A DNA stretch of 64,000 nt, taken from assembly GCA_045807125.1 (NCBI GenBank), contig JBJMHZ010000042.1:124001-188000 (forward strand), in the 5' to 3' direction. Positions 48,934-57,298 of the stretch are shown in pieces. A program made the position numbers and the translations under genes. This stretch comes from JBJMHZ01 sp045807125 (GTDB lineage: Bacteria > Actinomycetota > Actinomycetes > JAWWOL01). The notes below the pieces were generated by a model, which had not been told where the DNA came from, did not search any database, and saw nothing but the letters and a program-made list of their open reading frames with translations. Numbering within the stretch: position 1 is the first letter of the stretch; every line of letters starts with the position of its first letter.

Positions 48934-50741
48934 CGGGCGCGATAGGCGTCGGTGTAGACGCCGCCGCCATTCGTGAGTGACACCCACGCGATCCGGTCGA
49001 GGCCGCCGTCGGCGCGCCCGTTGGCGCCACGCGCCCAACGGGCGGCGCCGTGGTCACGGTAGCGGACGGCGACAGCGTCACCGAGGTAGGTGACGTACGC
49101 CGACCGGTAGGGCAGGGTGCCGCCGGCGTTGTGGTTGTCGGTGTTGTAGCGGGTCGACGGGCCGCACACCATCGCGATGGTACGGCCGCCGATCGTCGCC
49201 GGCATCACCATGCGGGCGTCCTCGGTGTCCCAGTGCATGTGCCCGCACAGCCAGCCGACGACGTTCGGGTACGAGGCGATCAGGTCGATCAGCGCGCCGT
49301 GCGGCTGCGCGCCGACGCTGGTGTCGATCGAGCCGGTGGTCTGCTCGGCGAGACGGAAGTGGTTCGCGAGCCACACCGGCGTCGACCCGGCAGCCCGGAG
49401 CTGGTCCTCCACCCACGCGAGGTCGGCCGCGCTGAGCGTCCAACCGCCCTTCGGCGGGGTGGCCGGGTCGGTGTCGTCGTTGCCGTAGAACGGCGGGCAC
49501 ATCCCGATGATGCGCATCACGTTGCCGTGCGCCGGGTCGCCGATGGTGATGACGTCGTTCCCGGGCCGCCCGTACACCAGCTCCCAGCCAAGCCGCGACG
49601 ACGCCGGCGCCTGCGGTGTCCCGAGACGCCACGCGATGTCGTGGTTGCCCGGCACCCACAGGTTCGGCCGACTGACGAAGTACTGCTCGAGCCAGCCGAG
49701 CGCGTCGACGTCCTCCGGGTCCGCGTCGGAGTCGCTGTTGTTCACGATGTCGCCGGTGTGCACGAACCCGGCGACGTCGTTGAGGTCCACGAGGGGCTGC
49801 GCGACGTCCTGCGCGACACCGGCCATCCGCGGCCACGCGACGCCCTGCGCGTCACCGATGTGCGTGTCCGTCAGATGCCACAGCGTCGCCCCGCCGAGCA
49901 GCCGGGGAGGGGCCGGCCAGCGGCGCCGCGCGATCGGGTCCGGCCAGGGCCGGGTCCCGATCGGCAGGACCGGCGACAGCTGGGTCACCGCCGACGGCAG
50001 GACCGTGTCGGTCGTCGTCGGCAGGCCGGTGGTGCGCTGCTTCACCAGCGGGATGTCGGCGAGCGTGACATCGTCGATCGCGATGCCGGTGGTGACGGTC
50101 GTGGTGCCGACGCTCGCCGGGCCGACCCCGGCGGCGGTCAAGGCGAAGGCGTCGTCGTCGACGTCGAGCTCGTAAGCCGACCCCGGGTTGCTGGTGACGC
50201 CGAGAGCGAACGCGGTCACCTGCGATTGGCCGTTGGCGGTCTTGATGACCTCGAGGTCTGGGGTGCCGGTCGAGTCAGCGCCGCGCGCCCCGCCAGCGCC
50301 GCCGTCCCACCACAGCCGGCCCGTCGCCGTCGACCCGTTGACGATCCACTCCGCGCGGACGCGGGTGCCGGCCGCGATCGTGGTGCGGCTGCCGATCTGC
50401 ACGTCCGCCGAGTCCTGGAACTTCAGCTGGTTCGTCGTGCCCTGGTGGGTCAACGACAGGACGTGCGCGGCGCCGTTCAGCAGCTGTCCGATCACCGTCG
50501 AGGTACTCGGGTTGGACGGTATCGGGAAGTAAACTCGCCGGCTGTACGTGGAGGCTGCGGCGAAGTTGTCGACCACCCAGCAGGTGACGCCGGATGCGCC
50601 GACGAACCGGCCACCCATCGTGCCGGTGTTCTTCCACGCGCTCGAGTGCGTGGCGTTCGCGGCCGTGCCGTTCACCGCGTCGTACGGCGCGGACAGCAGC
50701 GACCCGTTCGCGAAGCCCTCGAAGTCGCAGAACGTCGTCAC
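48927..50741 (-). CDS. Phage tail protein with metallophosphoesterase domain
   Basis: The 604 aa protein has an N-terminal beta-sandwich (about 1-210, LamG-like: CDFEGFANGSLLSAPYDAVN, ARWARG-type ends aside) and a calcineurin-like phosphoesterase domain (about 285-560). All metal motifs are present: LTDTHIGD (Asp-x-His), VHTGDIVNN (Gly-Asp), VPGNHDIAW (Gly-Asn-His-Asp), LANHFRL (His) and CGHMHWD (Gly-His-x-His). It sits among tail-tip genes, overlapping the upstream gene by GTGA. An activity against phosphodiesters or phosphorylated cell-surface polymers is inferred. Confidence 0.85.
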   Translation of the reverse strand: MTTFCDFEGFANGSLLSAPYDAVNGTAANATHSSAWKNTGTMGGRFVGASGVTCWVVDNFAAASTYSRRVYFPIPSNPSTSTVIGQLLNGAAHVLSLTHQGTTNQLKFQDSADVQIGSRTTIAAGTRVRAEWIVNGSTATGRLWWDGGAGGARGADSTGTPDLEVIKTANGQSQVTAFALGVTSNPGSAYELDVDDDAFALTAAGVGPASVGTTTVTTGIAIDDVTLADIPLVKQRTTGLPTTTDTVLPSAVTQLSPVLPIGTRPWPDPIARRRWPAPPRLLGGATLWHLTDTHIGDAQGVAWPRMAGVAQDVAQPLVDLNDVAGFVHTGDIVNNSDSDADPEDVDALGWLEQYFVSRPNLWVPGNHDIAWRLGTPQAPASSRLGWELVYGRPGNDVITIGDPAHGNVMRIIGMCPPFYGNDDTDPATPPKGGWTLSAADLAWVEDQLRAAGSTPVWLANHFRLAEQTTGSIDTSVGAQPHGALIDLIASYPNVVGWLCGHMHWDTEDARMVMPATIGGRTIAMVCGPSTRYNTDNHNAGGTLPYRSAYVTYLGDAVAVRYRDHGAARWARGANGRADGGLDRIAWVSLTNGGGVYTDAYRARY

Positions 50742-51820
50742 GACTTCGTCACCCCCGCCAGCGCCGCGGCCGCGGACAGGAACCCGGTCTTCGCCCGGGT
50801 CGTGGAGTCGAACCGCTCATCGTCGTTCCAGTAGCACCAGCCGAGCCACGGCGGGCGCGCGACGACGTTGGGGAGGTCGTTGAAGAGCGCCTGCTTGCTG
50901 GTGCCCAGCGTGGAGTCGTGGGCCCGGGAGGTCGGCCAGCTCGAGGTCGCCTGTCCCGTGTCGCCGTACTTCGTGAACCCGGTCTCGCCGAAGTCGCCCT
51001 CGATGCAGCACCGCTGCTTGGCCAGGTCGGCGCCGACGTTGCCCATCCAGGTGTCGTAGTCGTCGCACAGCGCGGACGGCAGCGACCAGTCGGGGACGGC
51101 GGGGCTGGGGCTGACGTTGCGGTTGTCGACGCTCTTGTTGTAGAGATCCGGGCCGTGGACGTCCGTGTGCTCGTCTACGTCAGCGTCGAAGTAGTCGCTC
51201 GCGGCGCACGCCGCCGAGCCGAGCGCGACGGCCCCGCTCTTCGTCGAGTTGCGGGTCAGCGCGAAGTGGTGCACGCAGAAGGCGACCAGGACCCGCTCGT
51301 TGCCGGCGCCCCGACTGCGCAGCCGCTCGTACAGGAAGTTGTTCATGAGCTTCCACTCGGCCGGGGTGCCGTGGGTGCCGCCCCACGGCGTGCCGAGCCG
51401 CGGCATCTCCGGGTCGAAGCACACGAAGCTGAACGGCGCGTGACCCGGCGTCGTGTAGTCCAGCGCCATGAGCGCATCGAACATCGCGTCGACGATCCCG
51501 TTCGTCGTCGCGTTGCCCGACTTGTACGTCGCCCAGTCGTGCGCGTTCATCCGCAGCGACGTGACGGCCGCCGCGCCGGCGTTGTGCCGCGCGGCGATGT
51601 CAGGGTCGAGCAGCTTATAGCTCGTGTCGTTGTCGCGGGCGTAGATGCGGTGCCCGGTGACCTTGCCGCCGGCCGCCTGCACATCGGCGGCCATCGTCGC
51701 CCATGAGGGGGAGCCCGCGGCCCACGTGCTCTCGTTGTTGATGCCGAGGATCGCCGGGCCCATGTAGCGGGGCCGGTCAGGCAGCGTCGGCGGCGACTCC
51801 TGGAACCGAGCCAGCGGCAT
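50738..51820 (-). CDS. Phage tail protein with glycosidase-like fold
   Basis: The 360 aa protein begins PLARFQESPPTLPDRPRYMG and continues with segments typical of a TIM-barrel glycosidase-like domain (GINNESTWAAGSPSWATMAA, FSFVCFDPEMPRLGTPWGGT, WLGWCYWNDDERFDS). No catalytic pair was assigned with certainty; the FDPE stretch is a candidate. It is coupled to the metallophosphoesterase gene by a GTGA overlap, so both are probably parts of the same tail tip. Start: ATG 51820. Confidence 0.65.
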   Translation of the reverse strand: MPLARFQESPPTLPDRPRYMGPAILGINNESTWAAGSPSWATMAADVQAAGGKVTGHRIYARDNDTSYKLLDPDIAARHNAGAAAVTSLRMNAHDWATYKSGNATTNGIVDAMFDALMALDYTTPGHAPFSFVCFDPEMPRLGTPWGGTHGTPAEWKLMNNFLYERLRSRGAGNERVLVAFCVHHFALTRNSTKSGAVALGSAACAASDYFDADVDEHTDVHGPDLYNKSVDNRNVSPSPAVPDWSLPSALCDDYDTWMGNVGADLAKQRCCIEGDFGETGFTKYGDTGQATSSWPTSRAHDSTLGTSKQALFNDLPNVVARPPWLGWCYWNDDERFDSTTRAKTGFLSAAAALAGVTKS

Positions 51821-51824
51821 CGGG

Positions 51825-52274
51825 TCACTGCGCCCGGTAGACGCCGGCCGCGTTCGGCGACCAGAGGATGTTGGTGCCGTCCGGCGTGGCCACGAAGTCC
51901 AGCGCGATCACCGGCACCAGCGTCGTGTCGGTGCCGGTCGTGGTGTCCGGGTCGTAGGCGAGGATCAACTTCCCGACCGCGTTACCGGTCGCCGCCGCCC
52001 ACGTCTGGTCGGGCACGTCGGTGTCAACCCGGTCGTTCACGTTGTCGACCGTGACCGTTCCGGGCGTCGTGATGGTCTTGCGGCCCATCGTGGTCTGCGC
52101 GTTCGAGGTGCCGGCGAGCAGCGCGGAGACGTTGGCGTAGTCCTTGAGCGTCCCGTCGGCCTCGAGCCCGGCCGCCTCGAGCGGGATGACGATGATCGCC
52201 TGGTTGCCGACGCCGGCCTGCTCCAGGTACCAGCGGGCCTTCCCCTTGGCGATGTTGAACACGAAGTCGCCCAC
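51825..52274 (-). CDS. Phage structural protein (149 aa)
   Basis: The protein reads GDFVFNIAKGKARWYLEQAG, then VIPLEAAGLEADGTLKDYAN, and ends ATPDGTNILWSPNAAGVYRA. The pattern is that of small actinophage minor tail proteins that recur in tail-fibre clusters. GTG 52274. It is separated by 4 bp from the glycosidase-like gene downstream and by 58 bp from the gene upstream. Confidence 0.65.
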   Translation of the reverse strand: MGDFVFNIAKGKARWYLEQAGVGNQAIIVIPLEAAGLEADGTLKDYANVSALLAGTSNAQTTMGRKTITTPGTVTVDNVNDRVDTDVPDQTWAAATGNAVGKLILAYDPDTTTGTDTTLVPVIALDFVATPDGTNILWSPNAAGVYRAQ

Positions 52275-52332
52275 GATGGCTCGCCTCTCGTCGCGGTCGT
52301 GTCACGGTTTGCGCGGCCCGCGCGCGGAGTCG

Positions 52333-53217
52333 TCAGGTGGGCTGGTAGCGGATCGTCACGGTCGCGACCGTCGACATCGCGGCCGGCGCACCGGACGGCT
52401 GGAACTGCAGGTAGAAGCAGTCCCCGGCCTGGTAGGAGCGGTCCGACCACACCGCGGCGTCGAACGTCCACGGCTGCCCCGCCACGATCGGGCCGTTCGA
52501 CAGCGGCCCGCCACCCGACTGCGTCGACCGCTGCGCGAGGGTGACTCCCGACCCGGCCCGGAGCCGCCGCGCGTTGACCGTCCAGTAGTTCGACGCGTCC
52601 GGCGTCAACGCGAACGTCTTCCAGGTGATGGCGACCGAGAGGATCTGCCACCCCATCGGCACCGCCACGTAGCGGGTCAGGAACGTCGCCGTGGCGCCGT
52701 CGCTCTCCGCCGACAACGGGAACGCAAAGACCAGCTCCTCGAGCGACGGCACCTGGTCCTTGAAGCTCGCCAGGTCCGCCTGCGCGTCAGCCACCTGCGT
52801 AGCCAGCGCCGACACCTGCGCCGACAGGGCGGCGACGTCGGCCGACGATGCGCCGCTCTGCAGGGCCGCGATCGCCGACTCCAGCGTCGAGATCCGGGCG
52901 TCCTGGCCGGCCAGCCGGCGGGCCGTGTCCGTCGGCAGCAGCAGCGTCCGGAACCCCGACATCGACCCGTCCGCGGTGCCGTCCGCCCACACCCCATCCA
53001 GCAGGGTGTCGGTCAGGTCCACCAGCGGCGGCACCTGCCCCCGCAGGTCCGCCGGCACCGTGTCCACCGGGTCCGTGGTGCCGAGCAGGGCGAGCTTCTG
53101 GACCACCTGCGTGCCGCCGGCACGGTCAGTCCAGAACGACACTGTCGCGCCCGAGATCGGGTCGCCGTCCACGTCGGCGACATAGTCAGCCGGGGTGGTC
53201 TGGAACGGGATCGCCAC
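52333..53217 (-). CDS. Phage baseplate/fibre protein with coiled coil
   Basis: The 294 aa protein has an N-terminal beta domain (VAIPFQTTPADYVADVDGDP, ATVSFWTDRAGGTQV), a coiled coil at about 115-175 (ISTLESAIAALQSGASSADV, ALSAQVSALATQVADAQADL) and a C-terminal beta domain (WTVNARRLRAGSGVTLAQRS, FYLQFQPSGAPAAM). This is the plan of trimeric upper-fibre proteins. GTG 53217 has GGGAGGTGG upstream, which rejects the longer reading. Confidence 0.7.
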   Translation of the reverse strand: MAIPFQTTPADYVADVDGDPISGATVSFWTDRAGGTQVVQKLALLGTTDPVDTVPADLRGQVPPLVDLTDTLLDGVWADGTADGSMSGFRTLLLPTDTARRLAGQDARISTLESAIAALQSGASSADVAALSAQVSALATQVADAQADLASFKDQVPSLEELVFAFPLSAESDGATATFLTRYVAVPMGWQILSVAITWKTFALTPDASNYWTVNARRLRAGSGVTLAQRSTQSGGGPLSNGPIVAGQPWTFDAAVWSDRSYQAGDCFYLQFQPSGAPAAMSTVATVTIRYQPT

Positions 53218-53235
53218 AGACCACCTCCCAAATAT

Positions 53236-53277
53236 CGCTGGACGCTGTATCAACCGGCCGGAAACGTGCTCTACTAC
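53236..53277 (+). promoter_or_regulatory. 42-bp repeat upstream of the MmpS-like moron (copy 1)
   Basis: This 42-bp block (CGCTGGACGCTGTATCA to GGAAACGTGCTCTACTAC) recurs at 53854-53895 with 3 differences. It lies 74 bp before the lipoprotein start. The conserved ends and variable middle suit a promoter with two boxes or an operator. Confidence 0.7.
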
Positions 53278-53351
53278 CGAGTGGCATCGCCGAGCGACTG
53301 CAACAAGCAGCAGTGGGGCCGACTCACCCACCCGATGAGAGGTAAGTCACC

Positions 53352-53789
53352 GTGCGAGATATCAGAGGCGCCGGCGGGTCAGTTCCCGTCGTATTCCGGC
53401 CCTCTCAGCGCCTCGTTATCGCGGGCCTCGCGGCTGGCGGCGTCCTACTACCCGCCGCCTGCAGTTCCGACCTCGGCAGTTCCGGCGTCGCGGGAACCGC
53501 CCGTGTGACGTACAAGGTCGGGGGCACGGCAACGAGCGCCGACCTCACCATGCAGACGCAGAGCGGGTCATCTCAGCAGAACGGCGTTGCCGTTCCCCTC
53601 CGGGCGCAGAGCGGTGACGAGGGCCTTACCTTCGTGGTCTCGCATGGGGCGTTCGTCTACGTGGCCGCGCAGAACACTGGGGAGTCCGGCACGATCACGT
53701 GTGAGATCGACGTCGACGGCCTGCCGATCGCGAGCAACGAGTCGAGCGGTGGGTTCGCCATCGCGCAATGCTCCGGTAGGGCGCCCTGA
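53352..53789 (+). CDS. MmpS-like secreted lipoprotein (moron)
   Basis: The 145 aa protein has an export signal (RPSQRLVIAGLAAGGVLLPA) with a lipobox-like Cys (AAC at about 37). Its mature domain resembles the Ig-like C-terminal domain of mycobacterial MmpS proteins (ARVTYKVGGTATSADLTMQT, NGVAVPL, NTGESGTITCEIDVDGLPIA, AIAQCSG). It is on the plus strand among minus-strand tail genes. Start: GTG 53352 after GAGAGG. Expression in the lysogen with an effect on the host envelope is inferred. Confidence 0.75.
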   Translation: MRDIRGAGGSVPVVFRPSQRLVIAGLAAGGVLLPAACSSDLGSSGVAGTARVTYKVGGTATSADLTMQTQSGSSQQNGVAVPLRAQSGDEGLTFVVSHGAFVYVAAQNTGESGTITCEIDVDGLPIASNESSGGFAIAQCSGRAP

Positions 53790-53853
53790 TCTGCATCTGT
53801 TTCTCCGATCGGCCGTGGTGGCGTCACAGGCCCGACTTCGCCCCGGGTAGATC

Positions 53854-53895
53854 CGCTGGACGCTGTATCACGCGGTCGGAAACGTGCTCTACTAC
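53854..53895 (+). promoter_or_regulatory. 42-bp repeat upstream of the Ser/Thr-rich moron (copy 2)
   Basis: Second copy of the 42-bp block, 39 of 42 bases identical to 53236-53277. It lies 36 bp before the next plus-strand gene. Presence before both small plus-strand genes suggests common control. Confidence 0.7.
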
Positions 53896-53931
53896 TAGTC
53901 GATGTCAAGCACCGACACGGGAAAGGCCCGC

Positions 53932-54366
53932 ATGAACCGCCGCACTGCCGTCGCCGCCGCCGGGCTCGCCGCCGCCCTCATCGGGGGCGGCACCGCCACA
54001 GCGGTGACCGTCGGCCACAACGACCCCGCGCCCGACCGGCTCACCACCGTCACGAACGTCGAACCCTCGGCCAGCGCCAGCGACACGCCATCCGCTGTGC
54101 CGACGGACACCGCCACCGCGAGTCCGACCGACGTACCGTCGAGCACGGACCCGGCCACCAGCGCGCCGGCCTCGGACCCGACGGCCACGACGGAGGCACC
54201 CGTGAGCGACCCCACGACCACCGGACCGGCTGCTGTCGAGACGACCACCCAGGCGCAGCCGACCGCTACGGAGCAGCCGCAGAGTCAGCCAAGTGCGATC
54301 AACCCTGGGCCCACGGACATCAAGCACTGCCACGACGACAAAGGCAACGAGATCCCCTGCCCGTAG
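53932..54366 (+). CDS. Secreted Ser/Thr/Pro-rich protein (moron)
   Basis: The 144 aa protein starts NRRTAVAAAGLAAALIGG, a short signal sequence with a twin-Arg-like pair. A low-complexity Thr/Ser/Pro/Ala region (about 40-125) follows, with a short Cys-containing end (DIKHCHDDKGNEIPCP). It is a likely surface or secreted stalk-like protein. ATG 53932 is chosen over 53902 because GAAAGG precedes it and the signal then begins at once. Plus strand within the tail module. Function unknown. Confidence 0.65.
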   Translation: MNRRTAVAAAGLAAALIGGGTATAVTVGHNDPAPDRLTTVTNVEPSASASDTPSAVPTDTATASPTDVPSSTDPATSAPASDPTATTEAPVSDPTTTGPAAVETTTQAQPTATEQPQSQPSAINPGPTDIKHCHDDKGNEIPCP

Positions 54367-54372
54367 GCTGCG

Positions 54373-55098
54373 CTACGAACCGAGCCAGGAACTCTCAACC
54401 CCGTACAGCGAGATCGGGGCAGCCCCGGCGTTGCCCGCGCCACCGGTGATGCGAGCATCGACCGTGACGATGTGGAACTCGGTGTAGGGACCAGCGAATG
54501 CGGTTGCCGCAAGCACCTCGAGGTAGCCCCAGGTGTTTGGAGCGACGGACACCGCGTCGCCAATCTGCACGCCGTCAAGCGCGAGCCGGTACTCGGCCGT
54601 GACACCAGCGGCCGTCTGTACGCCGACCTCGCCCTTAAGAACTGGATGCTGCATAGGGACATTTCCGCGGAGCAGCGACACCCAATCGGTCGAGCTCGTA
54701 ATGGCCGGTCCCCCCGCGAGCGGCGGGACGATGAGTCCCATCGCGATGGGGATGTAGGGACGTGCGATGCCACGCCCGCTCCGGGCGTCATCCGTGATGA
54801 TGTACTGGCCGGCCTTGTCGTAGATGCCGACGAACCCGTTGCCGTCCGGAGCGTCGTACGCGGCGAACGCCGTCGACCCGTCGAGACGGTTGACCTGATG
54901 CCCACGGCGGCCGTTGCCCAGTCTGCCCACCACGACGAGCGAGCCACCGTTGTCGCCGCGGCCGGCCGCCATGCCCTCGCCGATGCGGTTGGGTCGGCGG
55001 ACCTCGCGCTTGACCGCCTTGATGTGGCGGGCGATGAGGTCGATGACGTCGGGATTGCCGTAGCGGTCCTTGCGGACGGGCTGGCGATACCTGGGCAC
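54373..55098 (-). CDS. Phage minor tail protein (241 aa)
   Basis: The protein has a basic start (VPRYRQPVRKDRYGNPDVID, RHIKAVKREVRRPNRIGEG), a Gly-rich part, and a beta-rich C-terminal half (VGVQTAAGVTAEYRLALDGV, YTEFHIVTVDARITGGAGN). GTG 55098 has GGGAG 8 bp upstream. It directly follows the Gp37-like gene (4 bp) and so is probably part of the tail tip. No enzyme motif. Confidence 0.65.
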   Translation of the reverse strand: MPRYRQPVRKDRYGNPDVIDLIARHIKAVKREVRRPNRIGEGMAAGRGDNGGSLVVVGRLGNGRRGHQVNRLDGSTAFAAYDAPDGNGFVGIYDKAGQYIITDDARSGRGIARPYIPIAMGLIVPPLAGGPAITSSTDWVSLLRGNVPMQHPVLKGEVGVQTAAGVTAEYRLALDGVQIGDAVSVAPNTWGYLEVLAATAFAGPYTEFHIVTVDARITGGAGNAGAAPISLYGVESSWLGS

Positions 55099-55102
55099 CT
55101 GG

Positions 55103-56332
55103 TCAGCTCCCGGGGAGTTGAAGCGTGAGGTCGATCTGGTTGCCGCGAACCTCCCAGCCGACGATGCGGGCGATGAGCTCGACGCGGCCGGGGGCGTCCT
55201 CGATGGTGAACAGCGCCTCGTCGCCGCGGTTCCAGTTGCCGAGGAGCGGCCACGCGTCGCCGCGGATGGTGGCGCCGAACGTCTTGGCGTCGCCGGCGAG
55301 CGCGGCCAGGTCCGCAGCGGCGTAGTCGGCGAGGTTGGTCGGGTCGGCCTCCTCGGTGCGGGCAACGGTGCGCATCATCACCGGGGCGCCGGGCTGGACC
55401 GCGACGGCCGGCGACGAGAACAGCTGGCCGGTGTCGTCGCTCGAGGCGCCGCCGGAGCCCTGCCCCGCCTCCCGGATCACGTTGCCGCCCTCGGAACGGG
55501 CGCCGGTGGCGAGCTGCCAGTCGAGGACGTTCCCGTTGGTGAGGTTCGCGACGAACTGCAGCCCGGTCTGCTCGAACGAGCGGCCGAGCGCGGGGTGGCC
55601 GAGCCGCAGCGGGAAGGCGTACCGGCCGGCCTCAGCGTCCCACACGACGTCGAACGCGTAGTCGATCCCGTCGTCGAGGCCGGCGAGGTCATCCAGCAAC
55701 GTCGCGACGTCGGCGGAGTCCGCGCCGGCGTACGTCTTGGTCCTGGCGACCCCCGATGCGACCGTGTCCACGGTGATGCCGAGCGGCAGCGCCGCCGCGG
55801 GGATCGCCGCGGTGAGCCCCTGCCCGAGGGTCTTGCCCTGCGTGGTCGGCTGCCCCTGCGCATACGCGACCAGGTCCCGGGCTATGACGAACTGGTCGAC
55901 CTCCAGGAAGCTGAGGTCGTCCCACACCTCACGGAAGGCGAGGACGGACCCGATCGCCGTGCCGGTCAGCGTCAGCGCCCCGGACGCGGACAGGCTGGCG
56001 GAGGCGAGCGCGTACGCAGCGAGGGGGTTGCCGGGGCCCTCGATGACGATCACGAACGGCGCGATCGTCGCGCCGGGAGCAGTGATGGCGGTGATGAGCG
56101 CCCGGATCGCTGCCCGGTCCCGCACCTCACGGGCCCGCACGTCCACGCTGGCGGACAGCTGCGACGAGGTGTCCGAGATGAGGTCCCCGAATCTGTCGAC
56201 GGTGATCGGCAGCCCCCGGTCGTACGGCCGGCCGCTCAGCAGGTCGACCAGCGCGAACGTCCATGGGTACGGCGTCGCGTCGCGCAGCGCCGGGATGCCG
56301 GCCGTCGTCTCGCTCGACCGGGCGATGGTCAC
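55103..56332 (-). CDS. ReqiPepy6 Gp37-like tail protein
   Basis: The 409 aa protein follows the plan of the siphovirus ReqiPepy6 Gp37-like family, the tail-hub or Tal-type protein of actinophages. Segments are RSSETTAGIPALRDATPYPW near the start, FVIVIEGPGNPLAAYALASA, TYAGADSADVATLLDDLA, GNVLDWQLATGARSEGGNVI and an end VELIARIVGWEVRGNQIDLT. The GTG at 56332 overlaps the upstream stop (GTGA). It probably forms the tail tip hub below the distal tail protein. Confidence 0.8.
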   Translation of the reverse strand: MTIARSSETTAGIPALRDATPYPWTFALVDLLSGRPYDRGLPITVDRFGDLISDTSSQLSASVDVRAREVRDRAAIRALITAITAPGATIAPFVIVIEGPGNPLAAYALASASLSASGALTLTGTAIGSVLAFREVWDDLSFLEVDQFVIARDLVAYAQGQPTTQGKTLGQGLTAAIPAAALPLGITVDTVASGVARTKTYAGADSADVATLLDDLAGLDDGIDYAFDVVWDAEAGRYAFPLRLGHPALGRSFEQTGLQFVANLTNGNVLDWQLATGARSEGGNVIREAGQGSGGASSDDTGQLFSSPAVAVQPGAPVMMRTVARTEEADPTNLADYAAADLAALAGDAKTFGATIRGDAWPLLGNWNRGDEALFTIEDAPGRVELIARIVGWEVRGNQIDLTLQLPGS

Positions 56333-57294
56333 AGCGCCGGCCACTCGATGTCGAGGTACGCCGCGTTCGAGGTGGTGCCGGCTGCGACGCGCAGCTCGAC
56401 GGTGCCGTCGCCGTTGATCGTGAGGCGGCCGAGCGGTGGGCCGCCACCGAACTGCATGGCGACGGGCTTTTCGATGGTGGCGATCGGCCGGAACCCGGAC
56501 GGGACGAGCGCGCCCCCGCCCGGCCCCAGCTCGATCGTCACGCCGGTGGCGAAGTTGCCGCTCGTCGGCCCCACCGCGCCACGAAGCCGGACCATGCCGG
56601 CCTGCTTGGACACCCGGAGCGTACGGGTGATCTGGAAGCCGCTGGCGACCGCGGCAATGGCCGTCTCCGGCGCGTTCAGCAGGTACTTCCAGGCCGTGCC
56701 GTCGGAGAACAGCAGCGCGCCGGTGTCGGGCTCGAAGACGAGCAGCGGACCGTCCGCTGCGGCGGGCAGATCGTTGGAGGTCACCACGAGCAGGCCACCC
56801 ACGGCGGTCGTGTACACCCGCAGGTCCGACCCGGCGCTGGAGATGCTCGGCGCGGCGGCGGGGACGGTGACGGTGCCCAGCGCGAGAGCGCCGGCCGGGG
56901 TCGCCGGTGGCGTCGGCGAGGCCGCCGGCGATCCGGTCACCGCGCGCAGCCGCATCGACCCGGTCGCGTTGCCGGTGTCGTTCGGCTCGGCGACGATGAG
57001 GTCGGTGCGCGGAAAGCTGCCGTTCGCCGCGTCGAGCAGCACCTTCGCCGTCGCGGTCGCGGCGACGATGTAGCTCGCCGGCAGGATCGCCGCGCCGGGC
57101 CGCACCTTGACCCACATGCCGAGGTCGGCGCCGTCGACGAACACCTGCAACGGGCTGTCCTTGCCCCACACGACGCCGGCGCGCTGCCCGCTGGCCAGGC
57201 GCGCGACGAGGGCGGTCAGGATCGCGCGCAGCGACGCGCCGTCGTTGCTGGCGCCGTCGAGTATCCCGCCGTTGACGTTGGTCGGACTCGCCAT
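56329..57294 (-). CDS. Phage minor tail protein (321 aa)
   Basis: The protein starts ASPTNVNGGILDGASNDGAS and is largely beta-rich with Ala/Pro linkers (AASPTPPATPAGALALGTVT) and a terminal jelly-roll-like part (VRLRGAVGPTSGNFATGVTI, VELRVAAGTTSNAAYLDIEW). It could be a receptor-binding or fibre protein. It starts 4 bp after the Dit-like gene and overlaps the Gp37-like gene. Start: ATG 57294. Confidence 0.65.
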   Translation of the reverse strand: MASPTNVNGGILDGASNDGASLRAILTALVARLASGQRAGVVWGKDSPLQVFVDGADLGMWVKVRPGAAILPASYIVAATATAKVLLDAANGSFPRTDLIVAEPNDTGNATGSMRLRAVTGSPAASPTPPATPAGALALGTVTVPAAAPSISSAGSDLRVYTTAVGGLLVVTSNDLPAAADGPLLVFEPDTGALLFSDGTAWKYLLNAPETAIAAVASGFQITRTLRVSKQAGMVRLRGAVGPTSGNFATGVTIELGPGGGALVPSGFRPIATIEKPVAMQFGGGPPLGRLTINGDGTVELRVAAGTTSNAAYLDIEWPAL

Positions 57295-57298
57295 CAGG

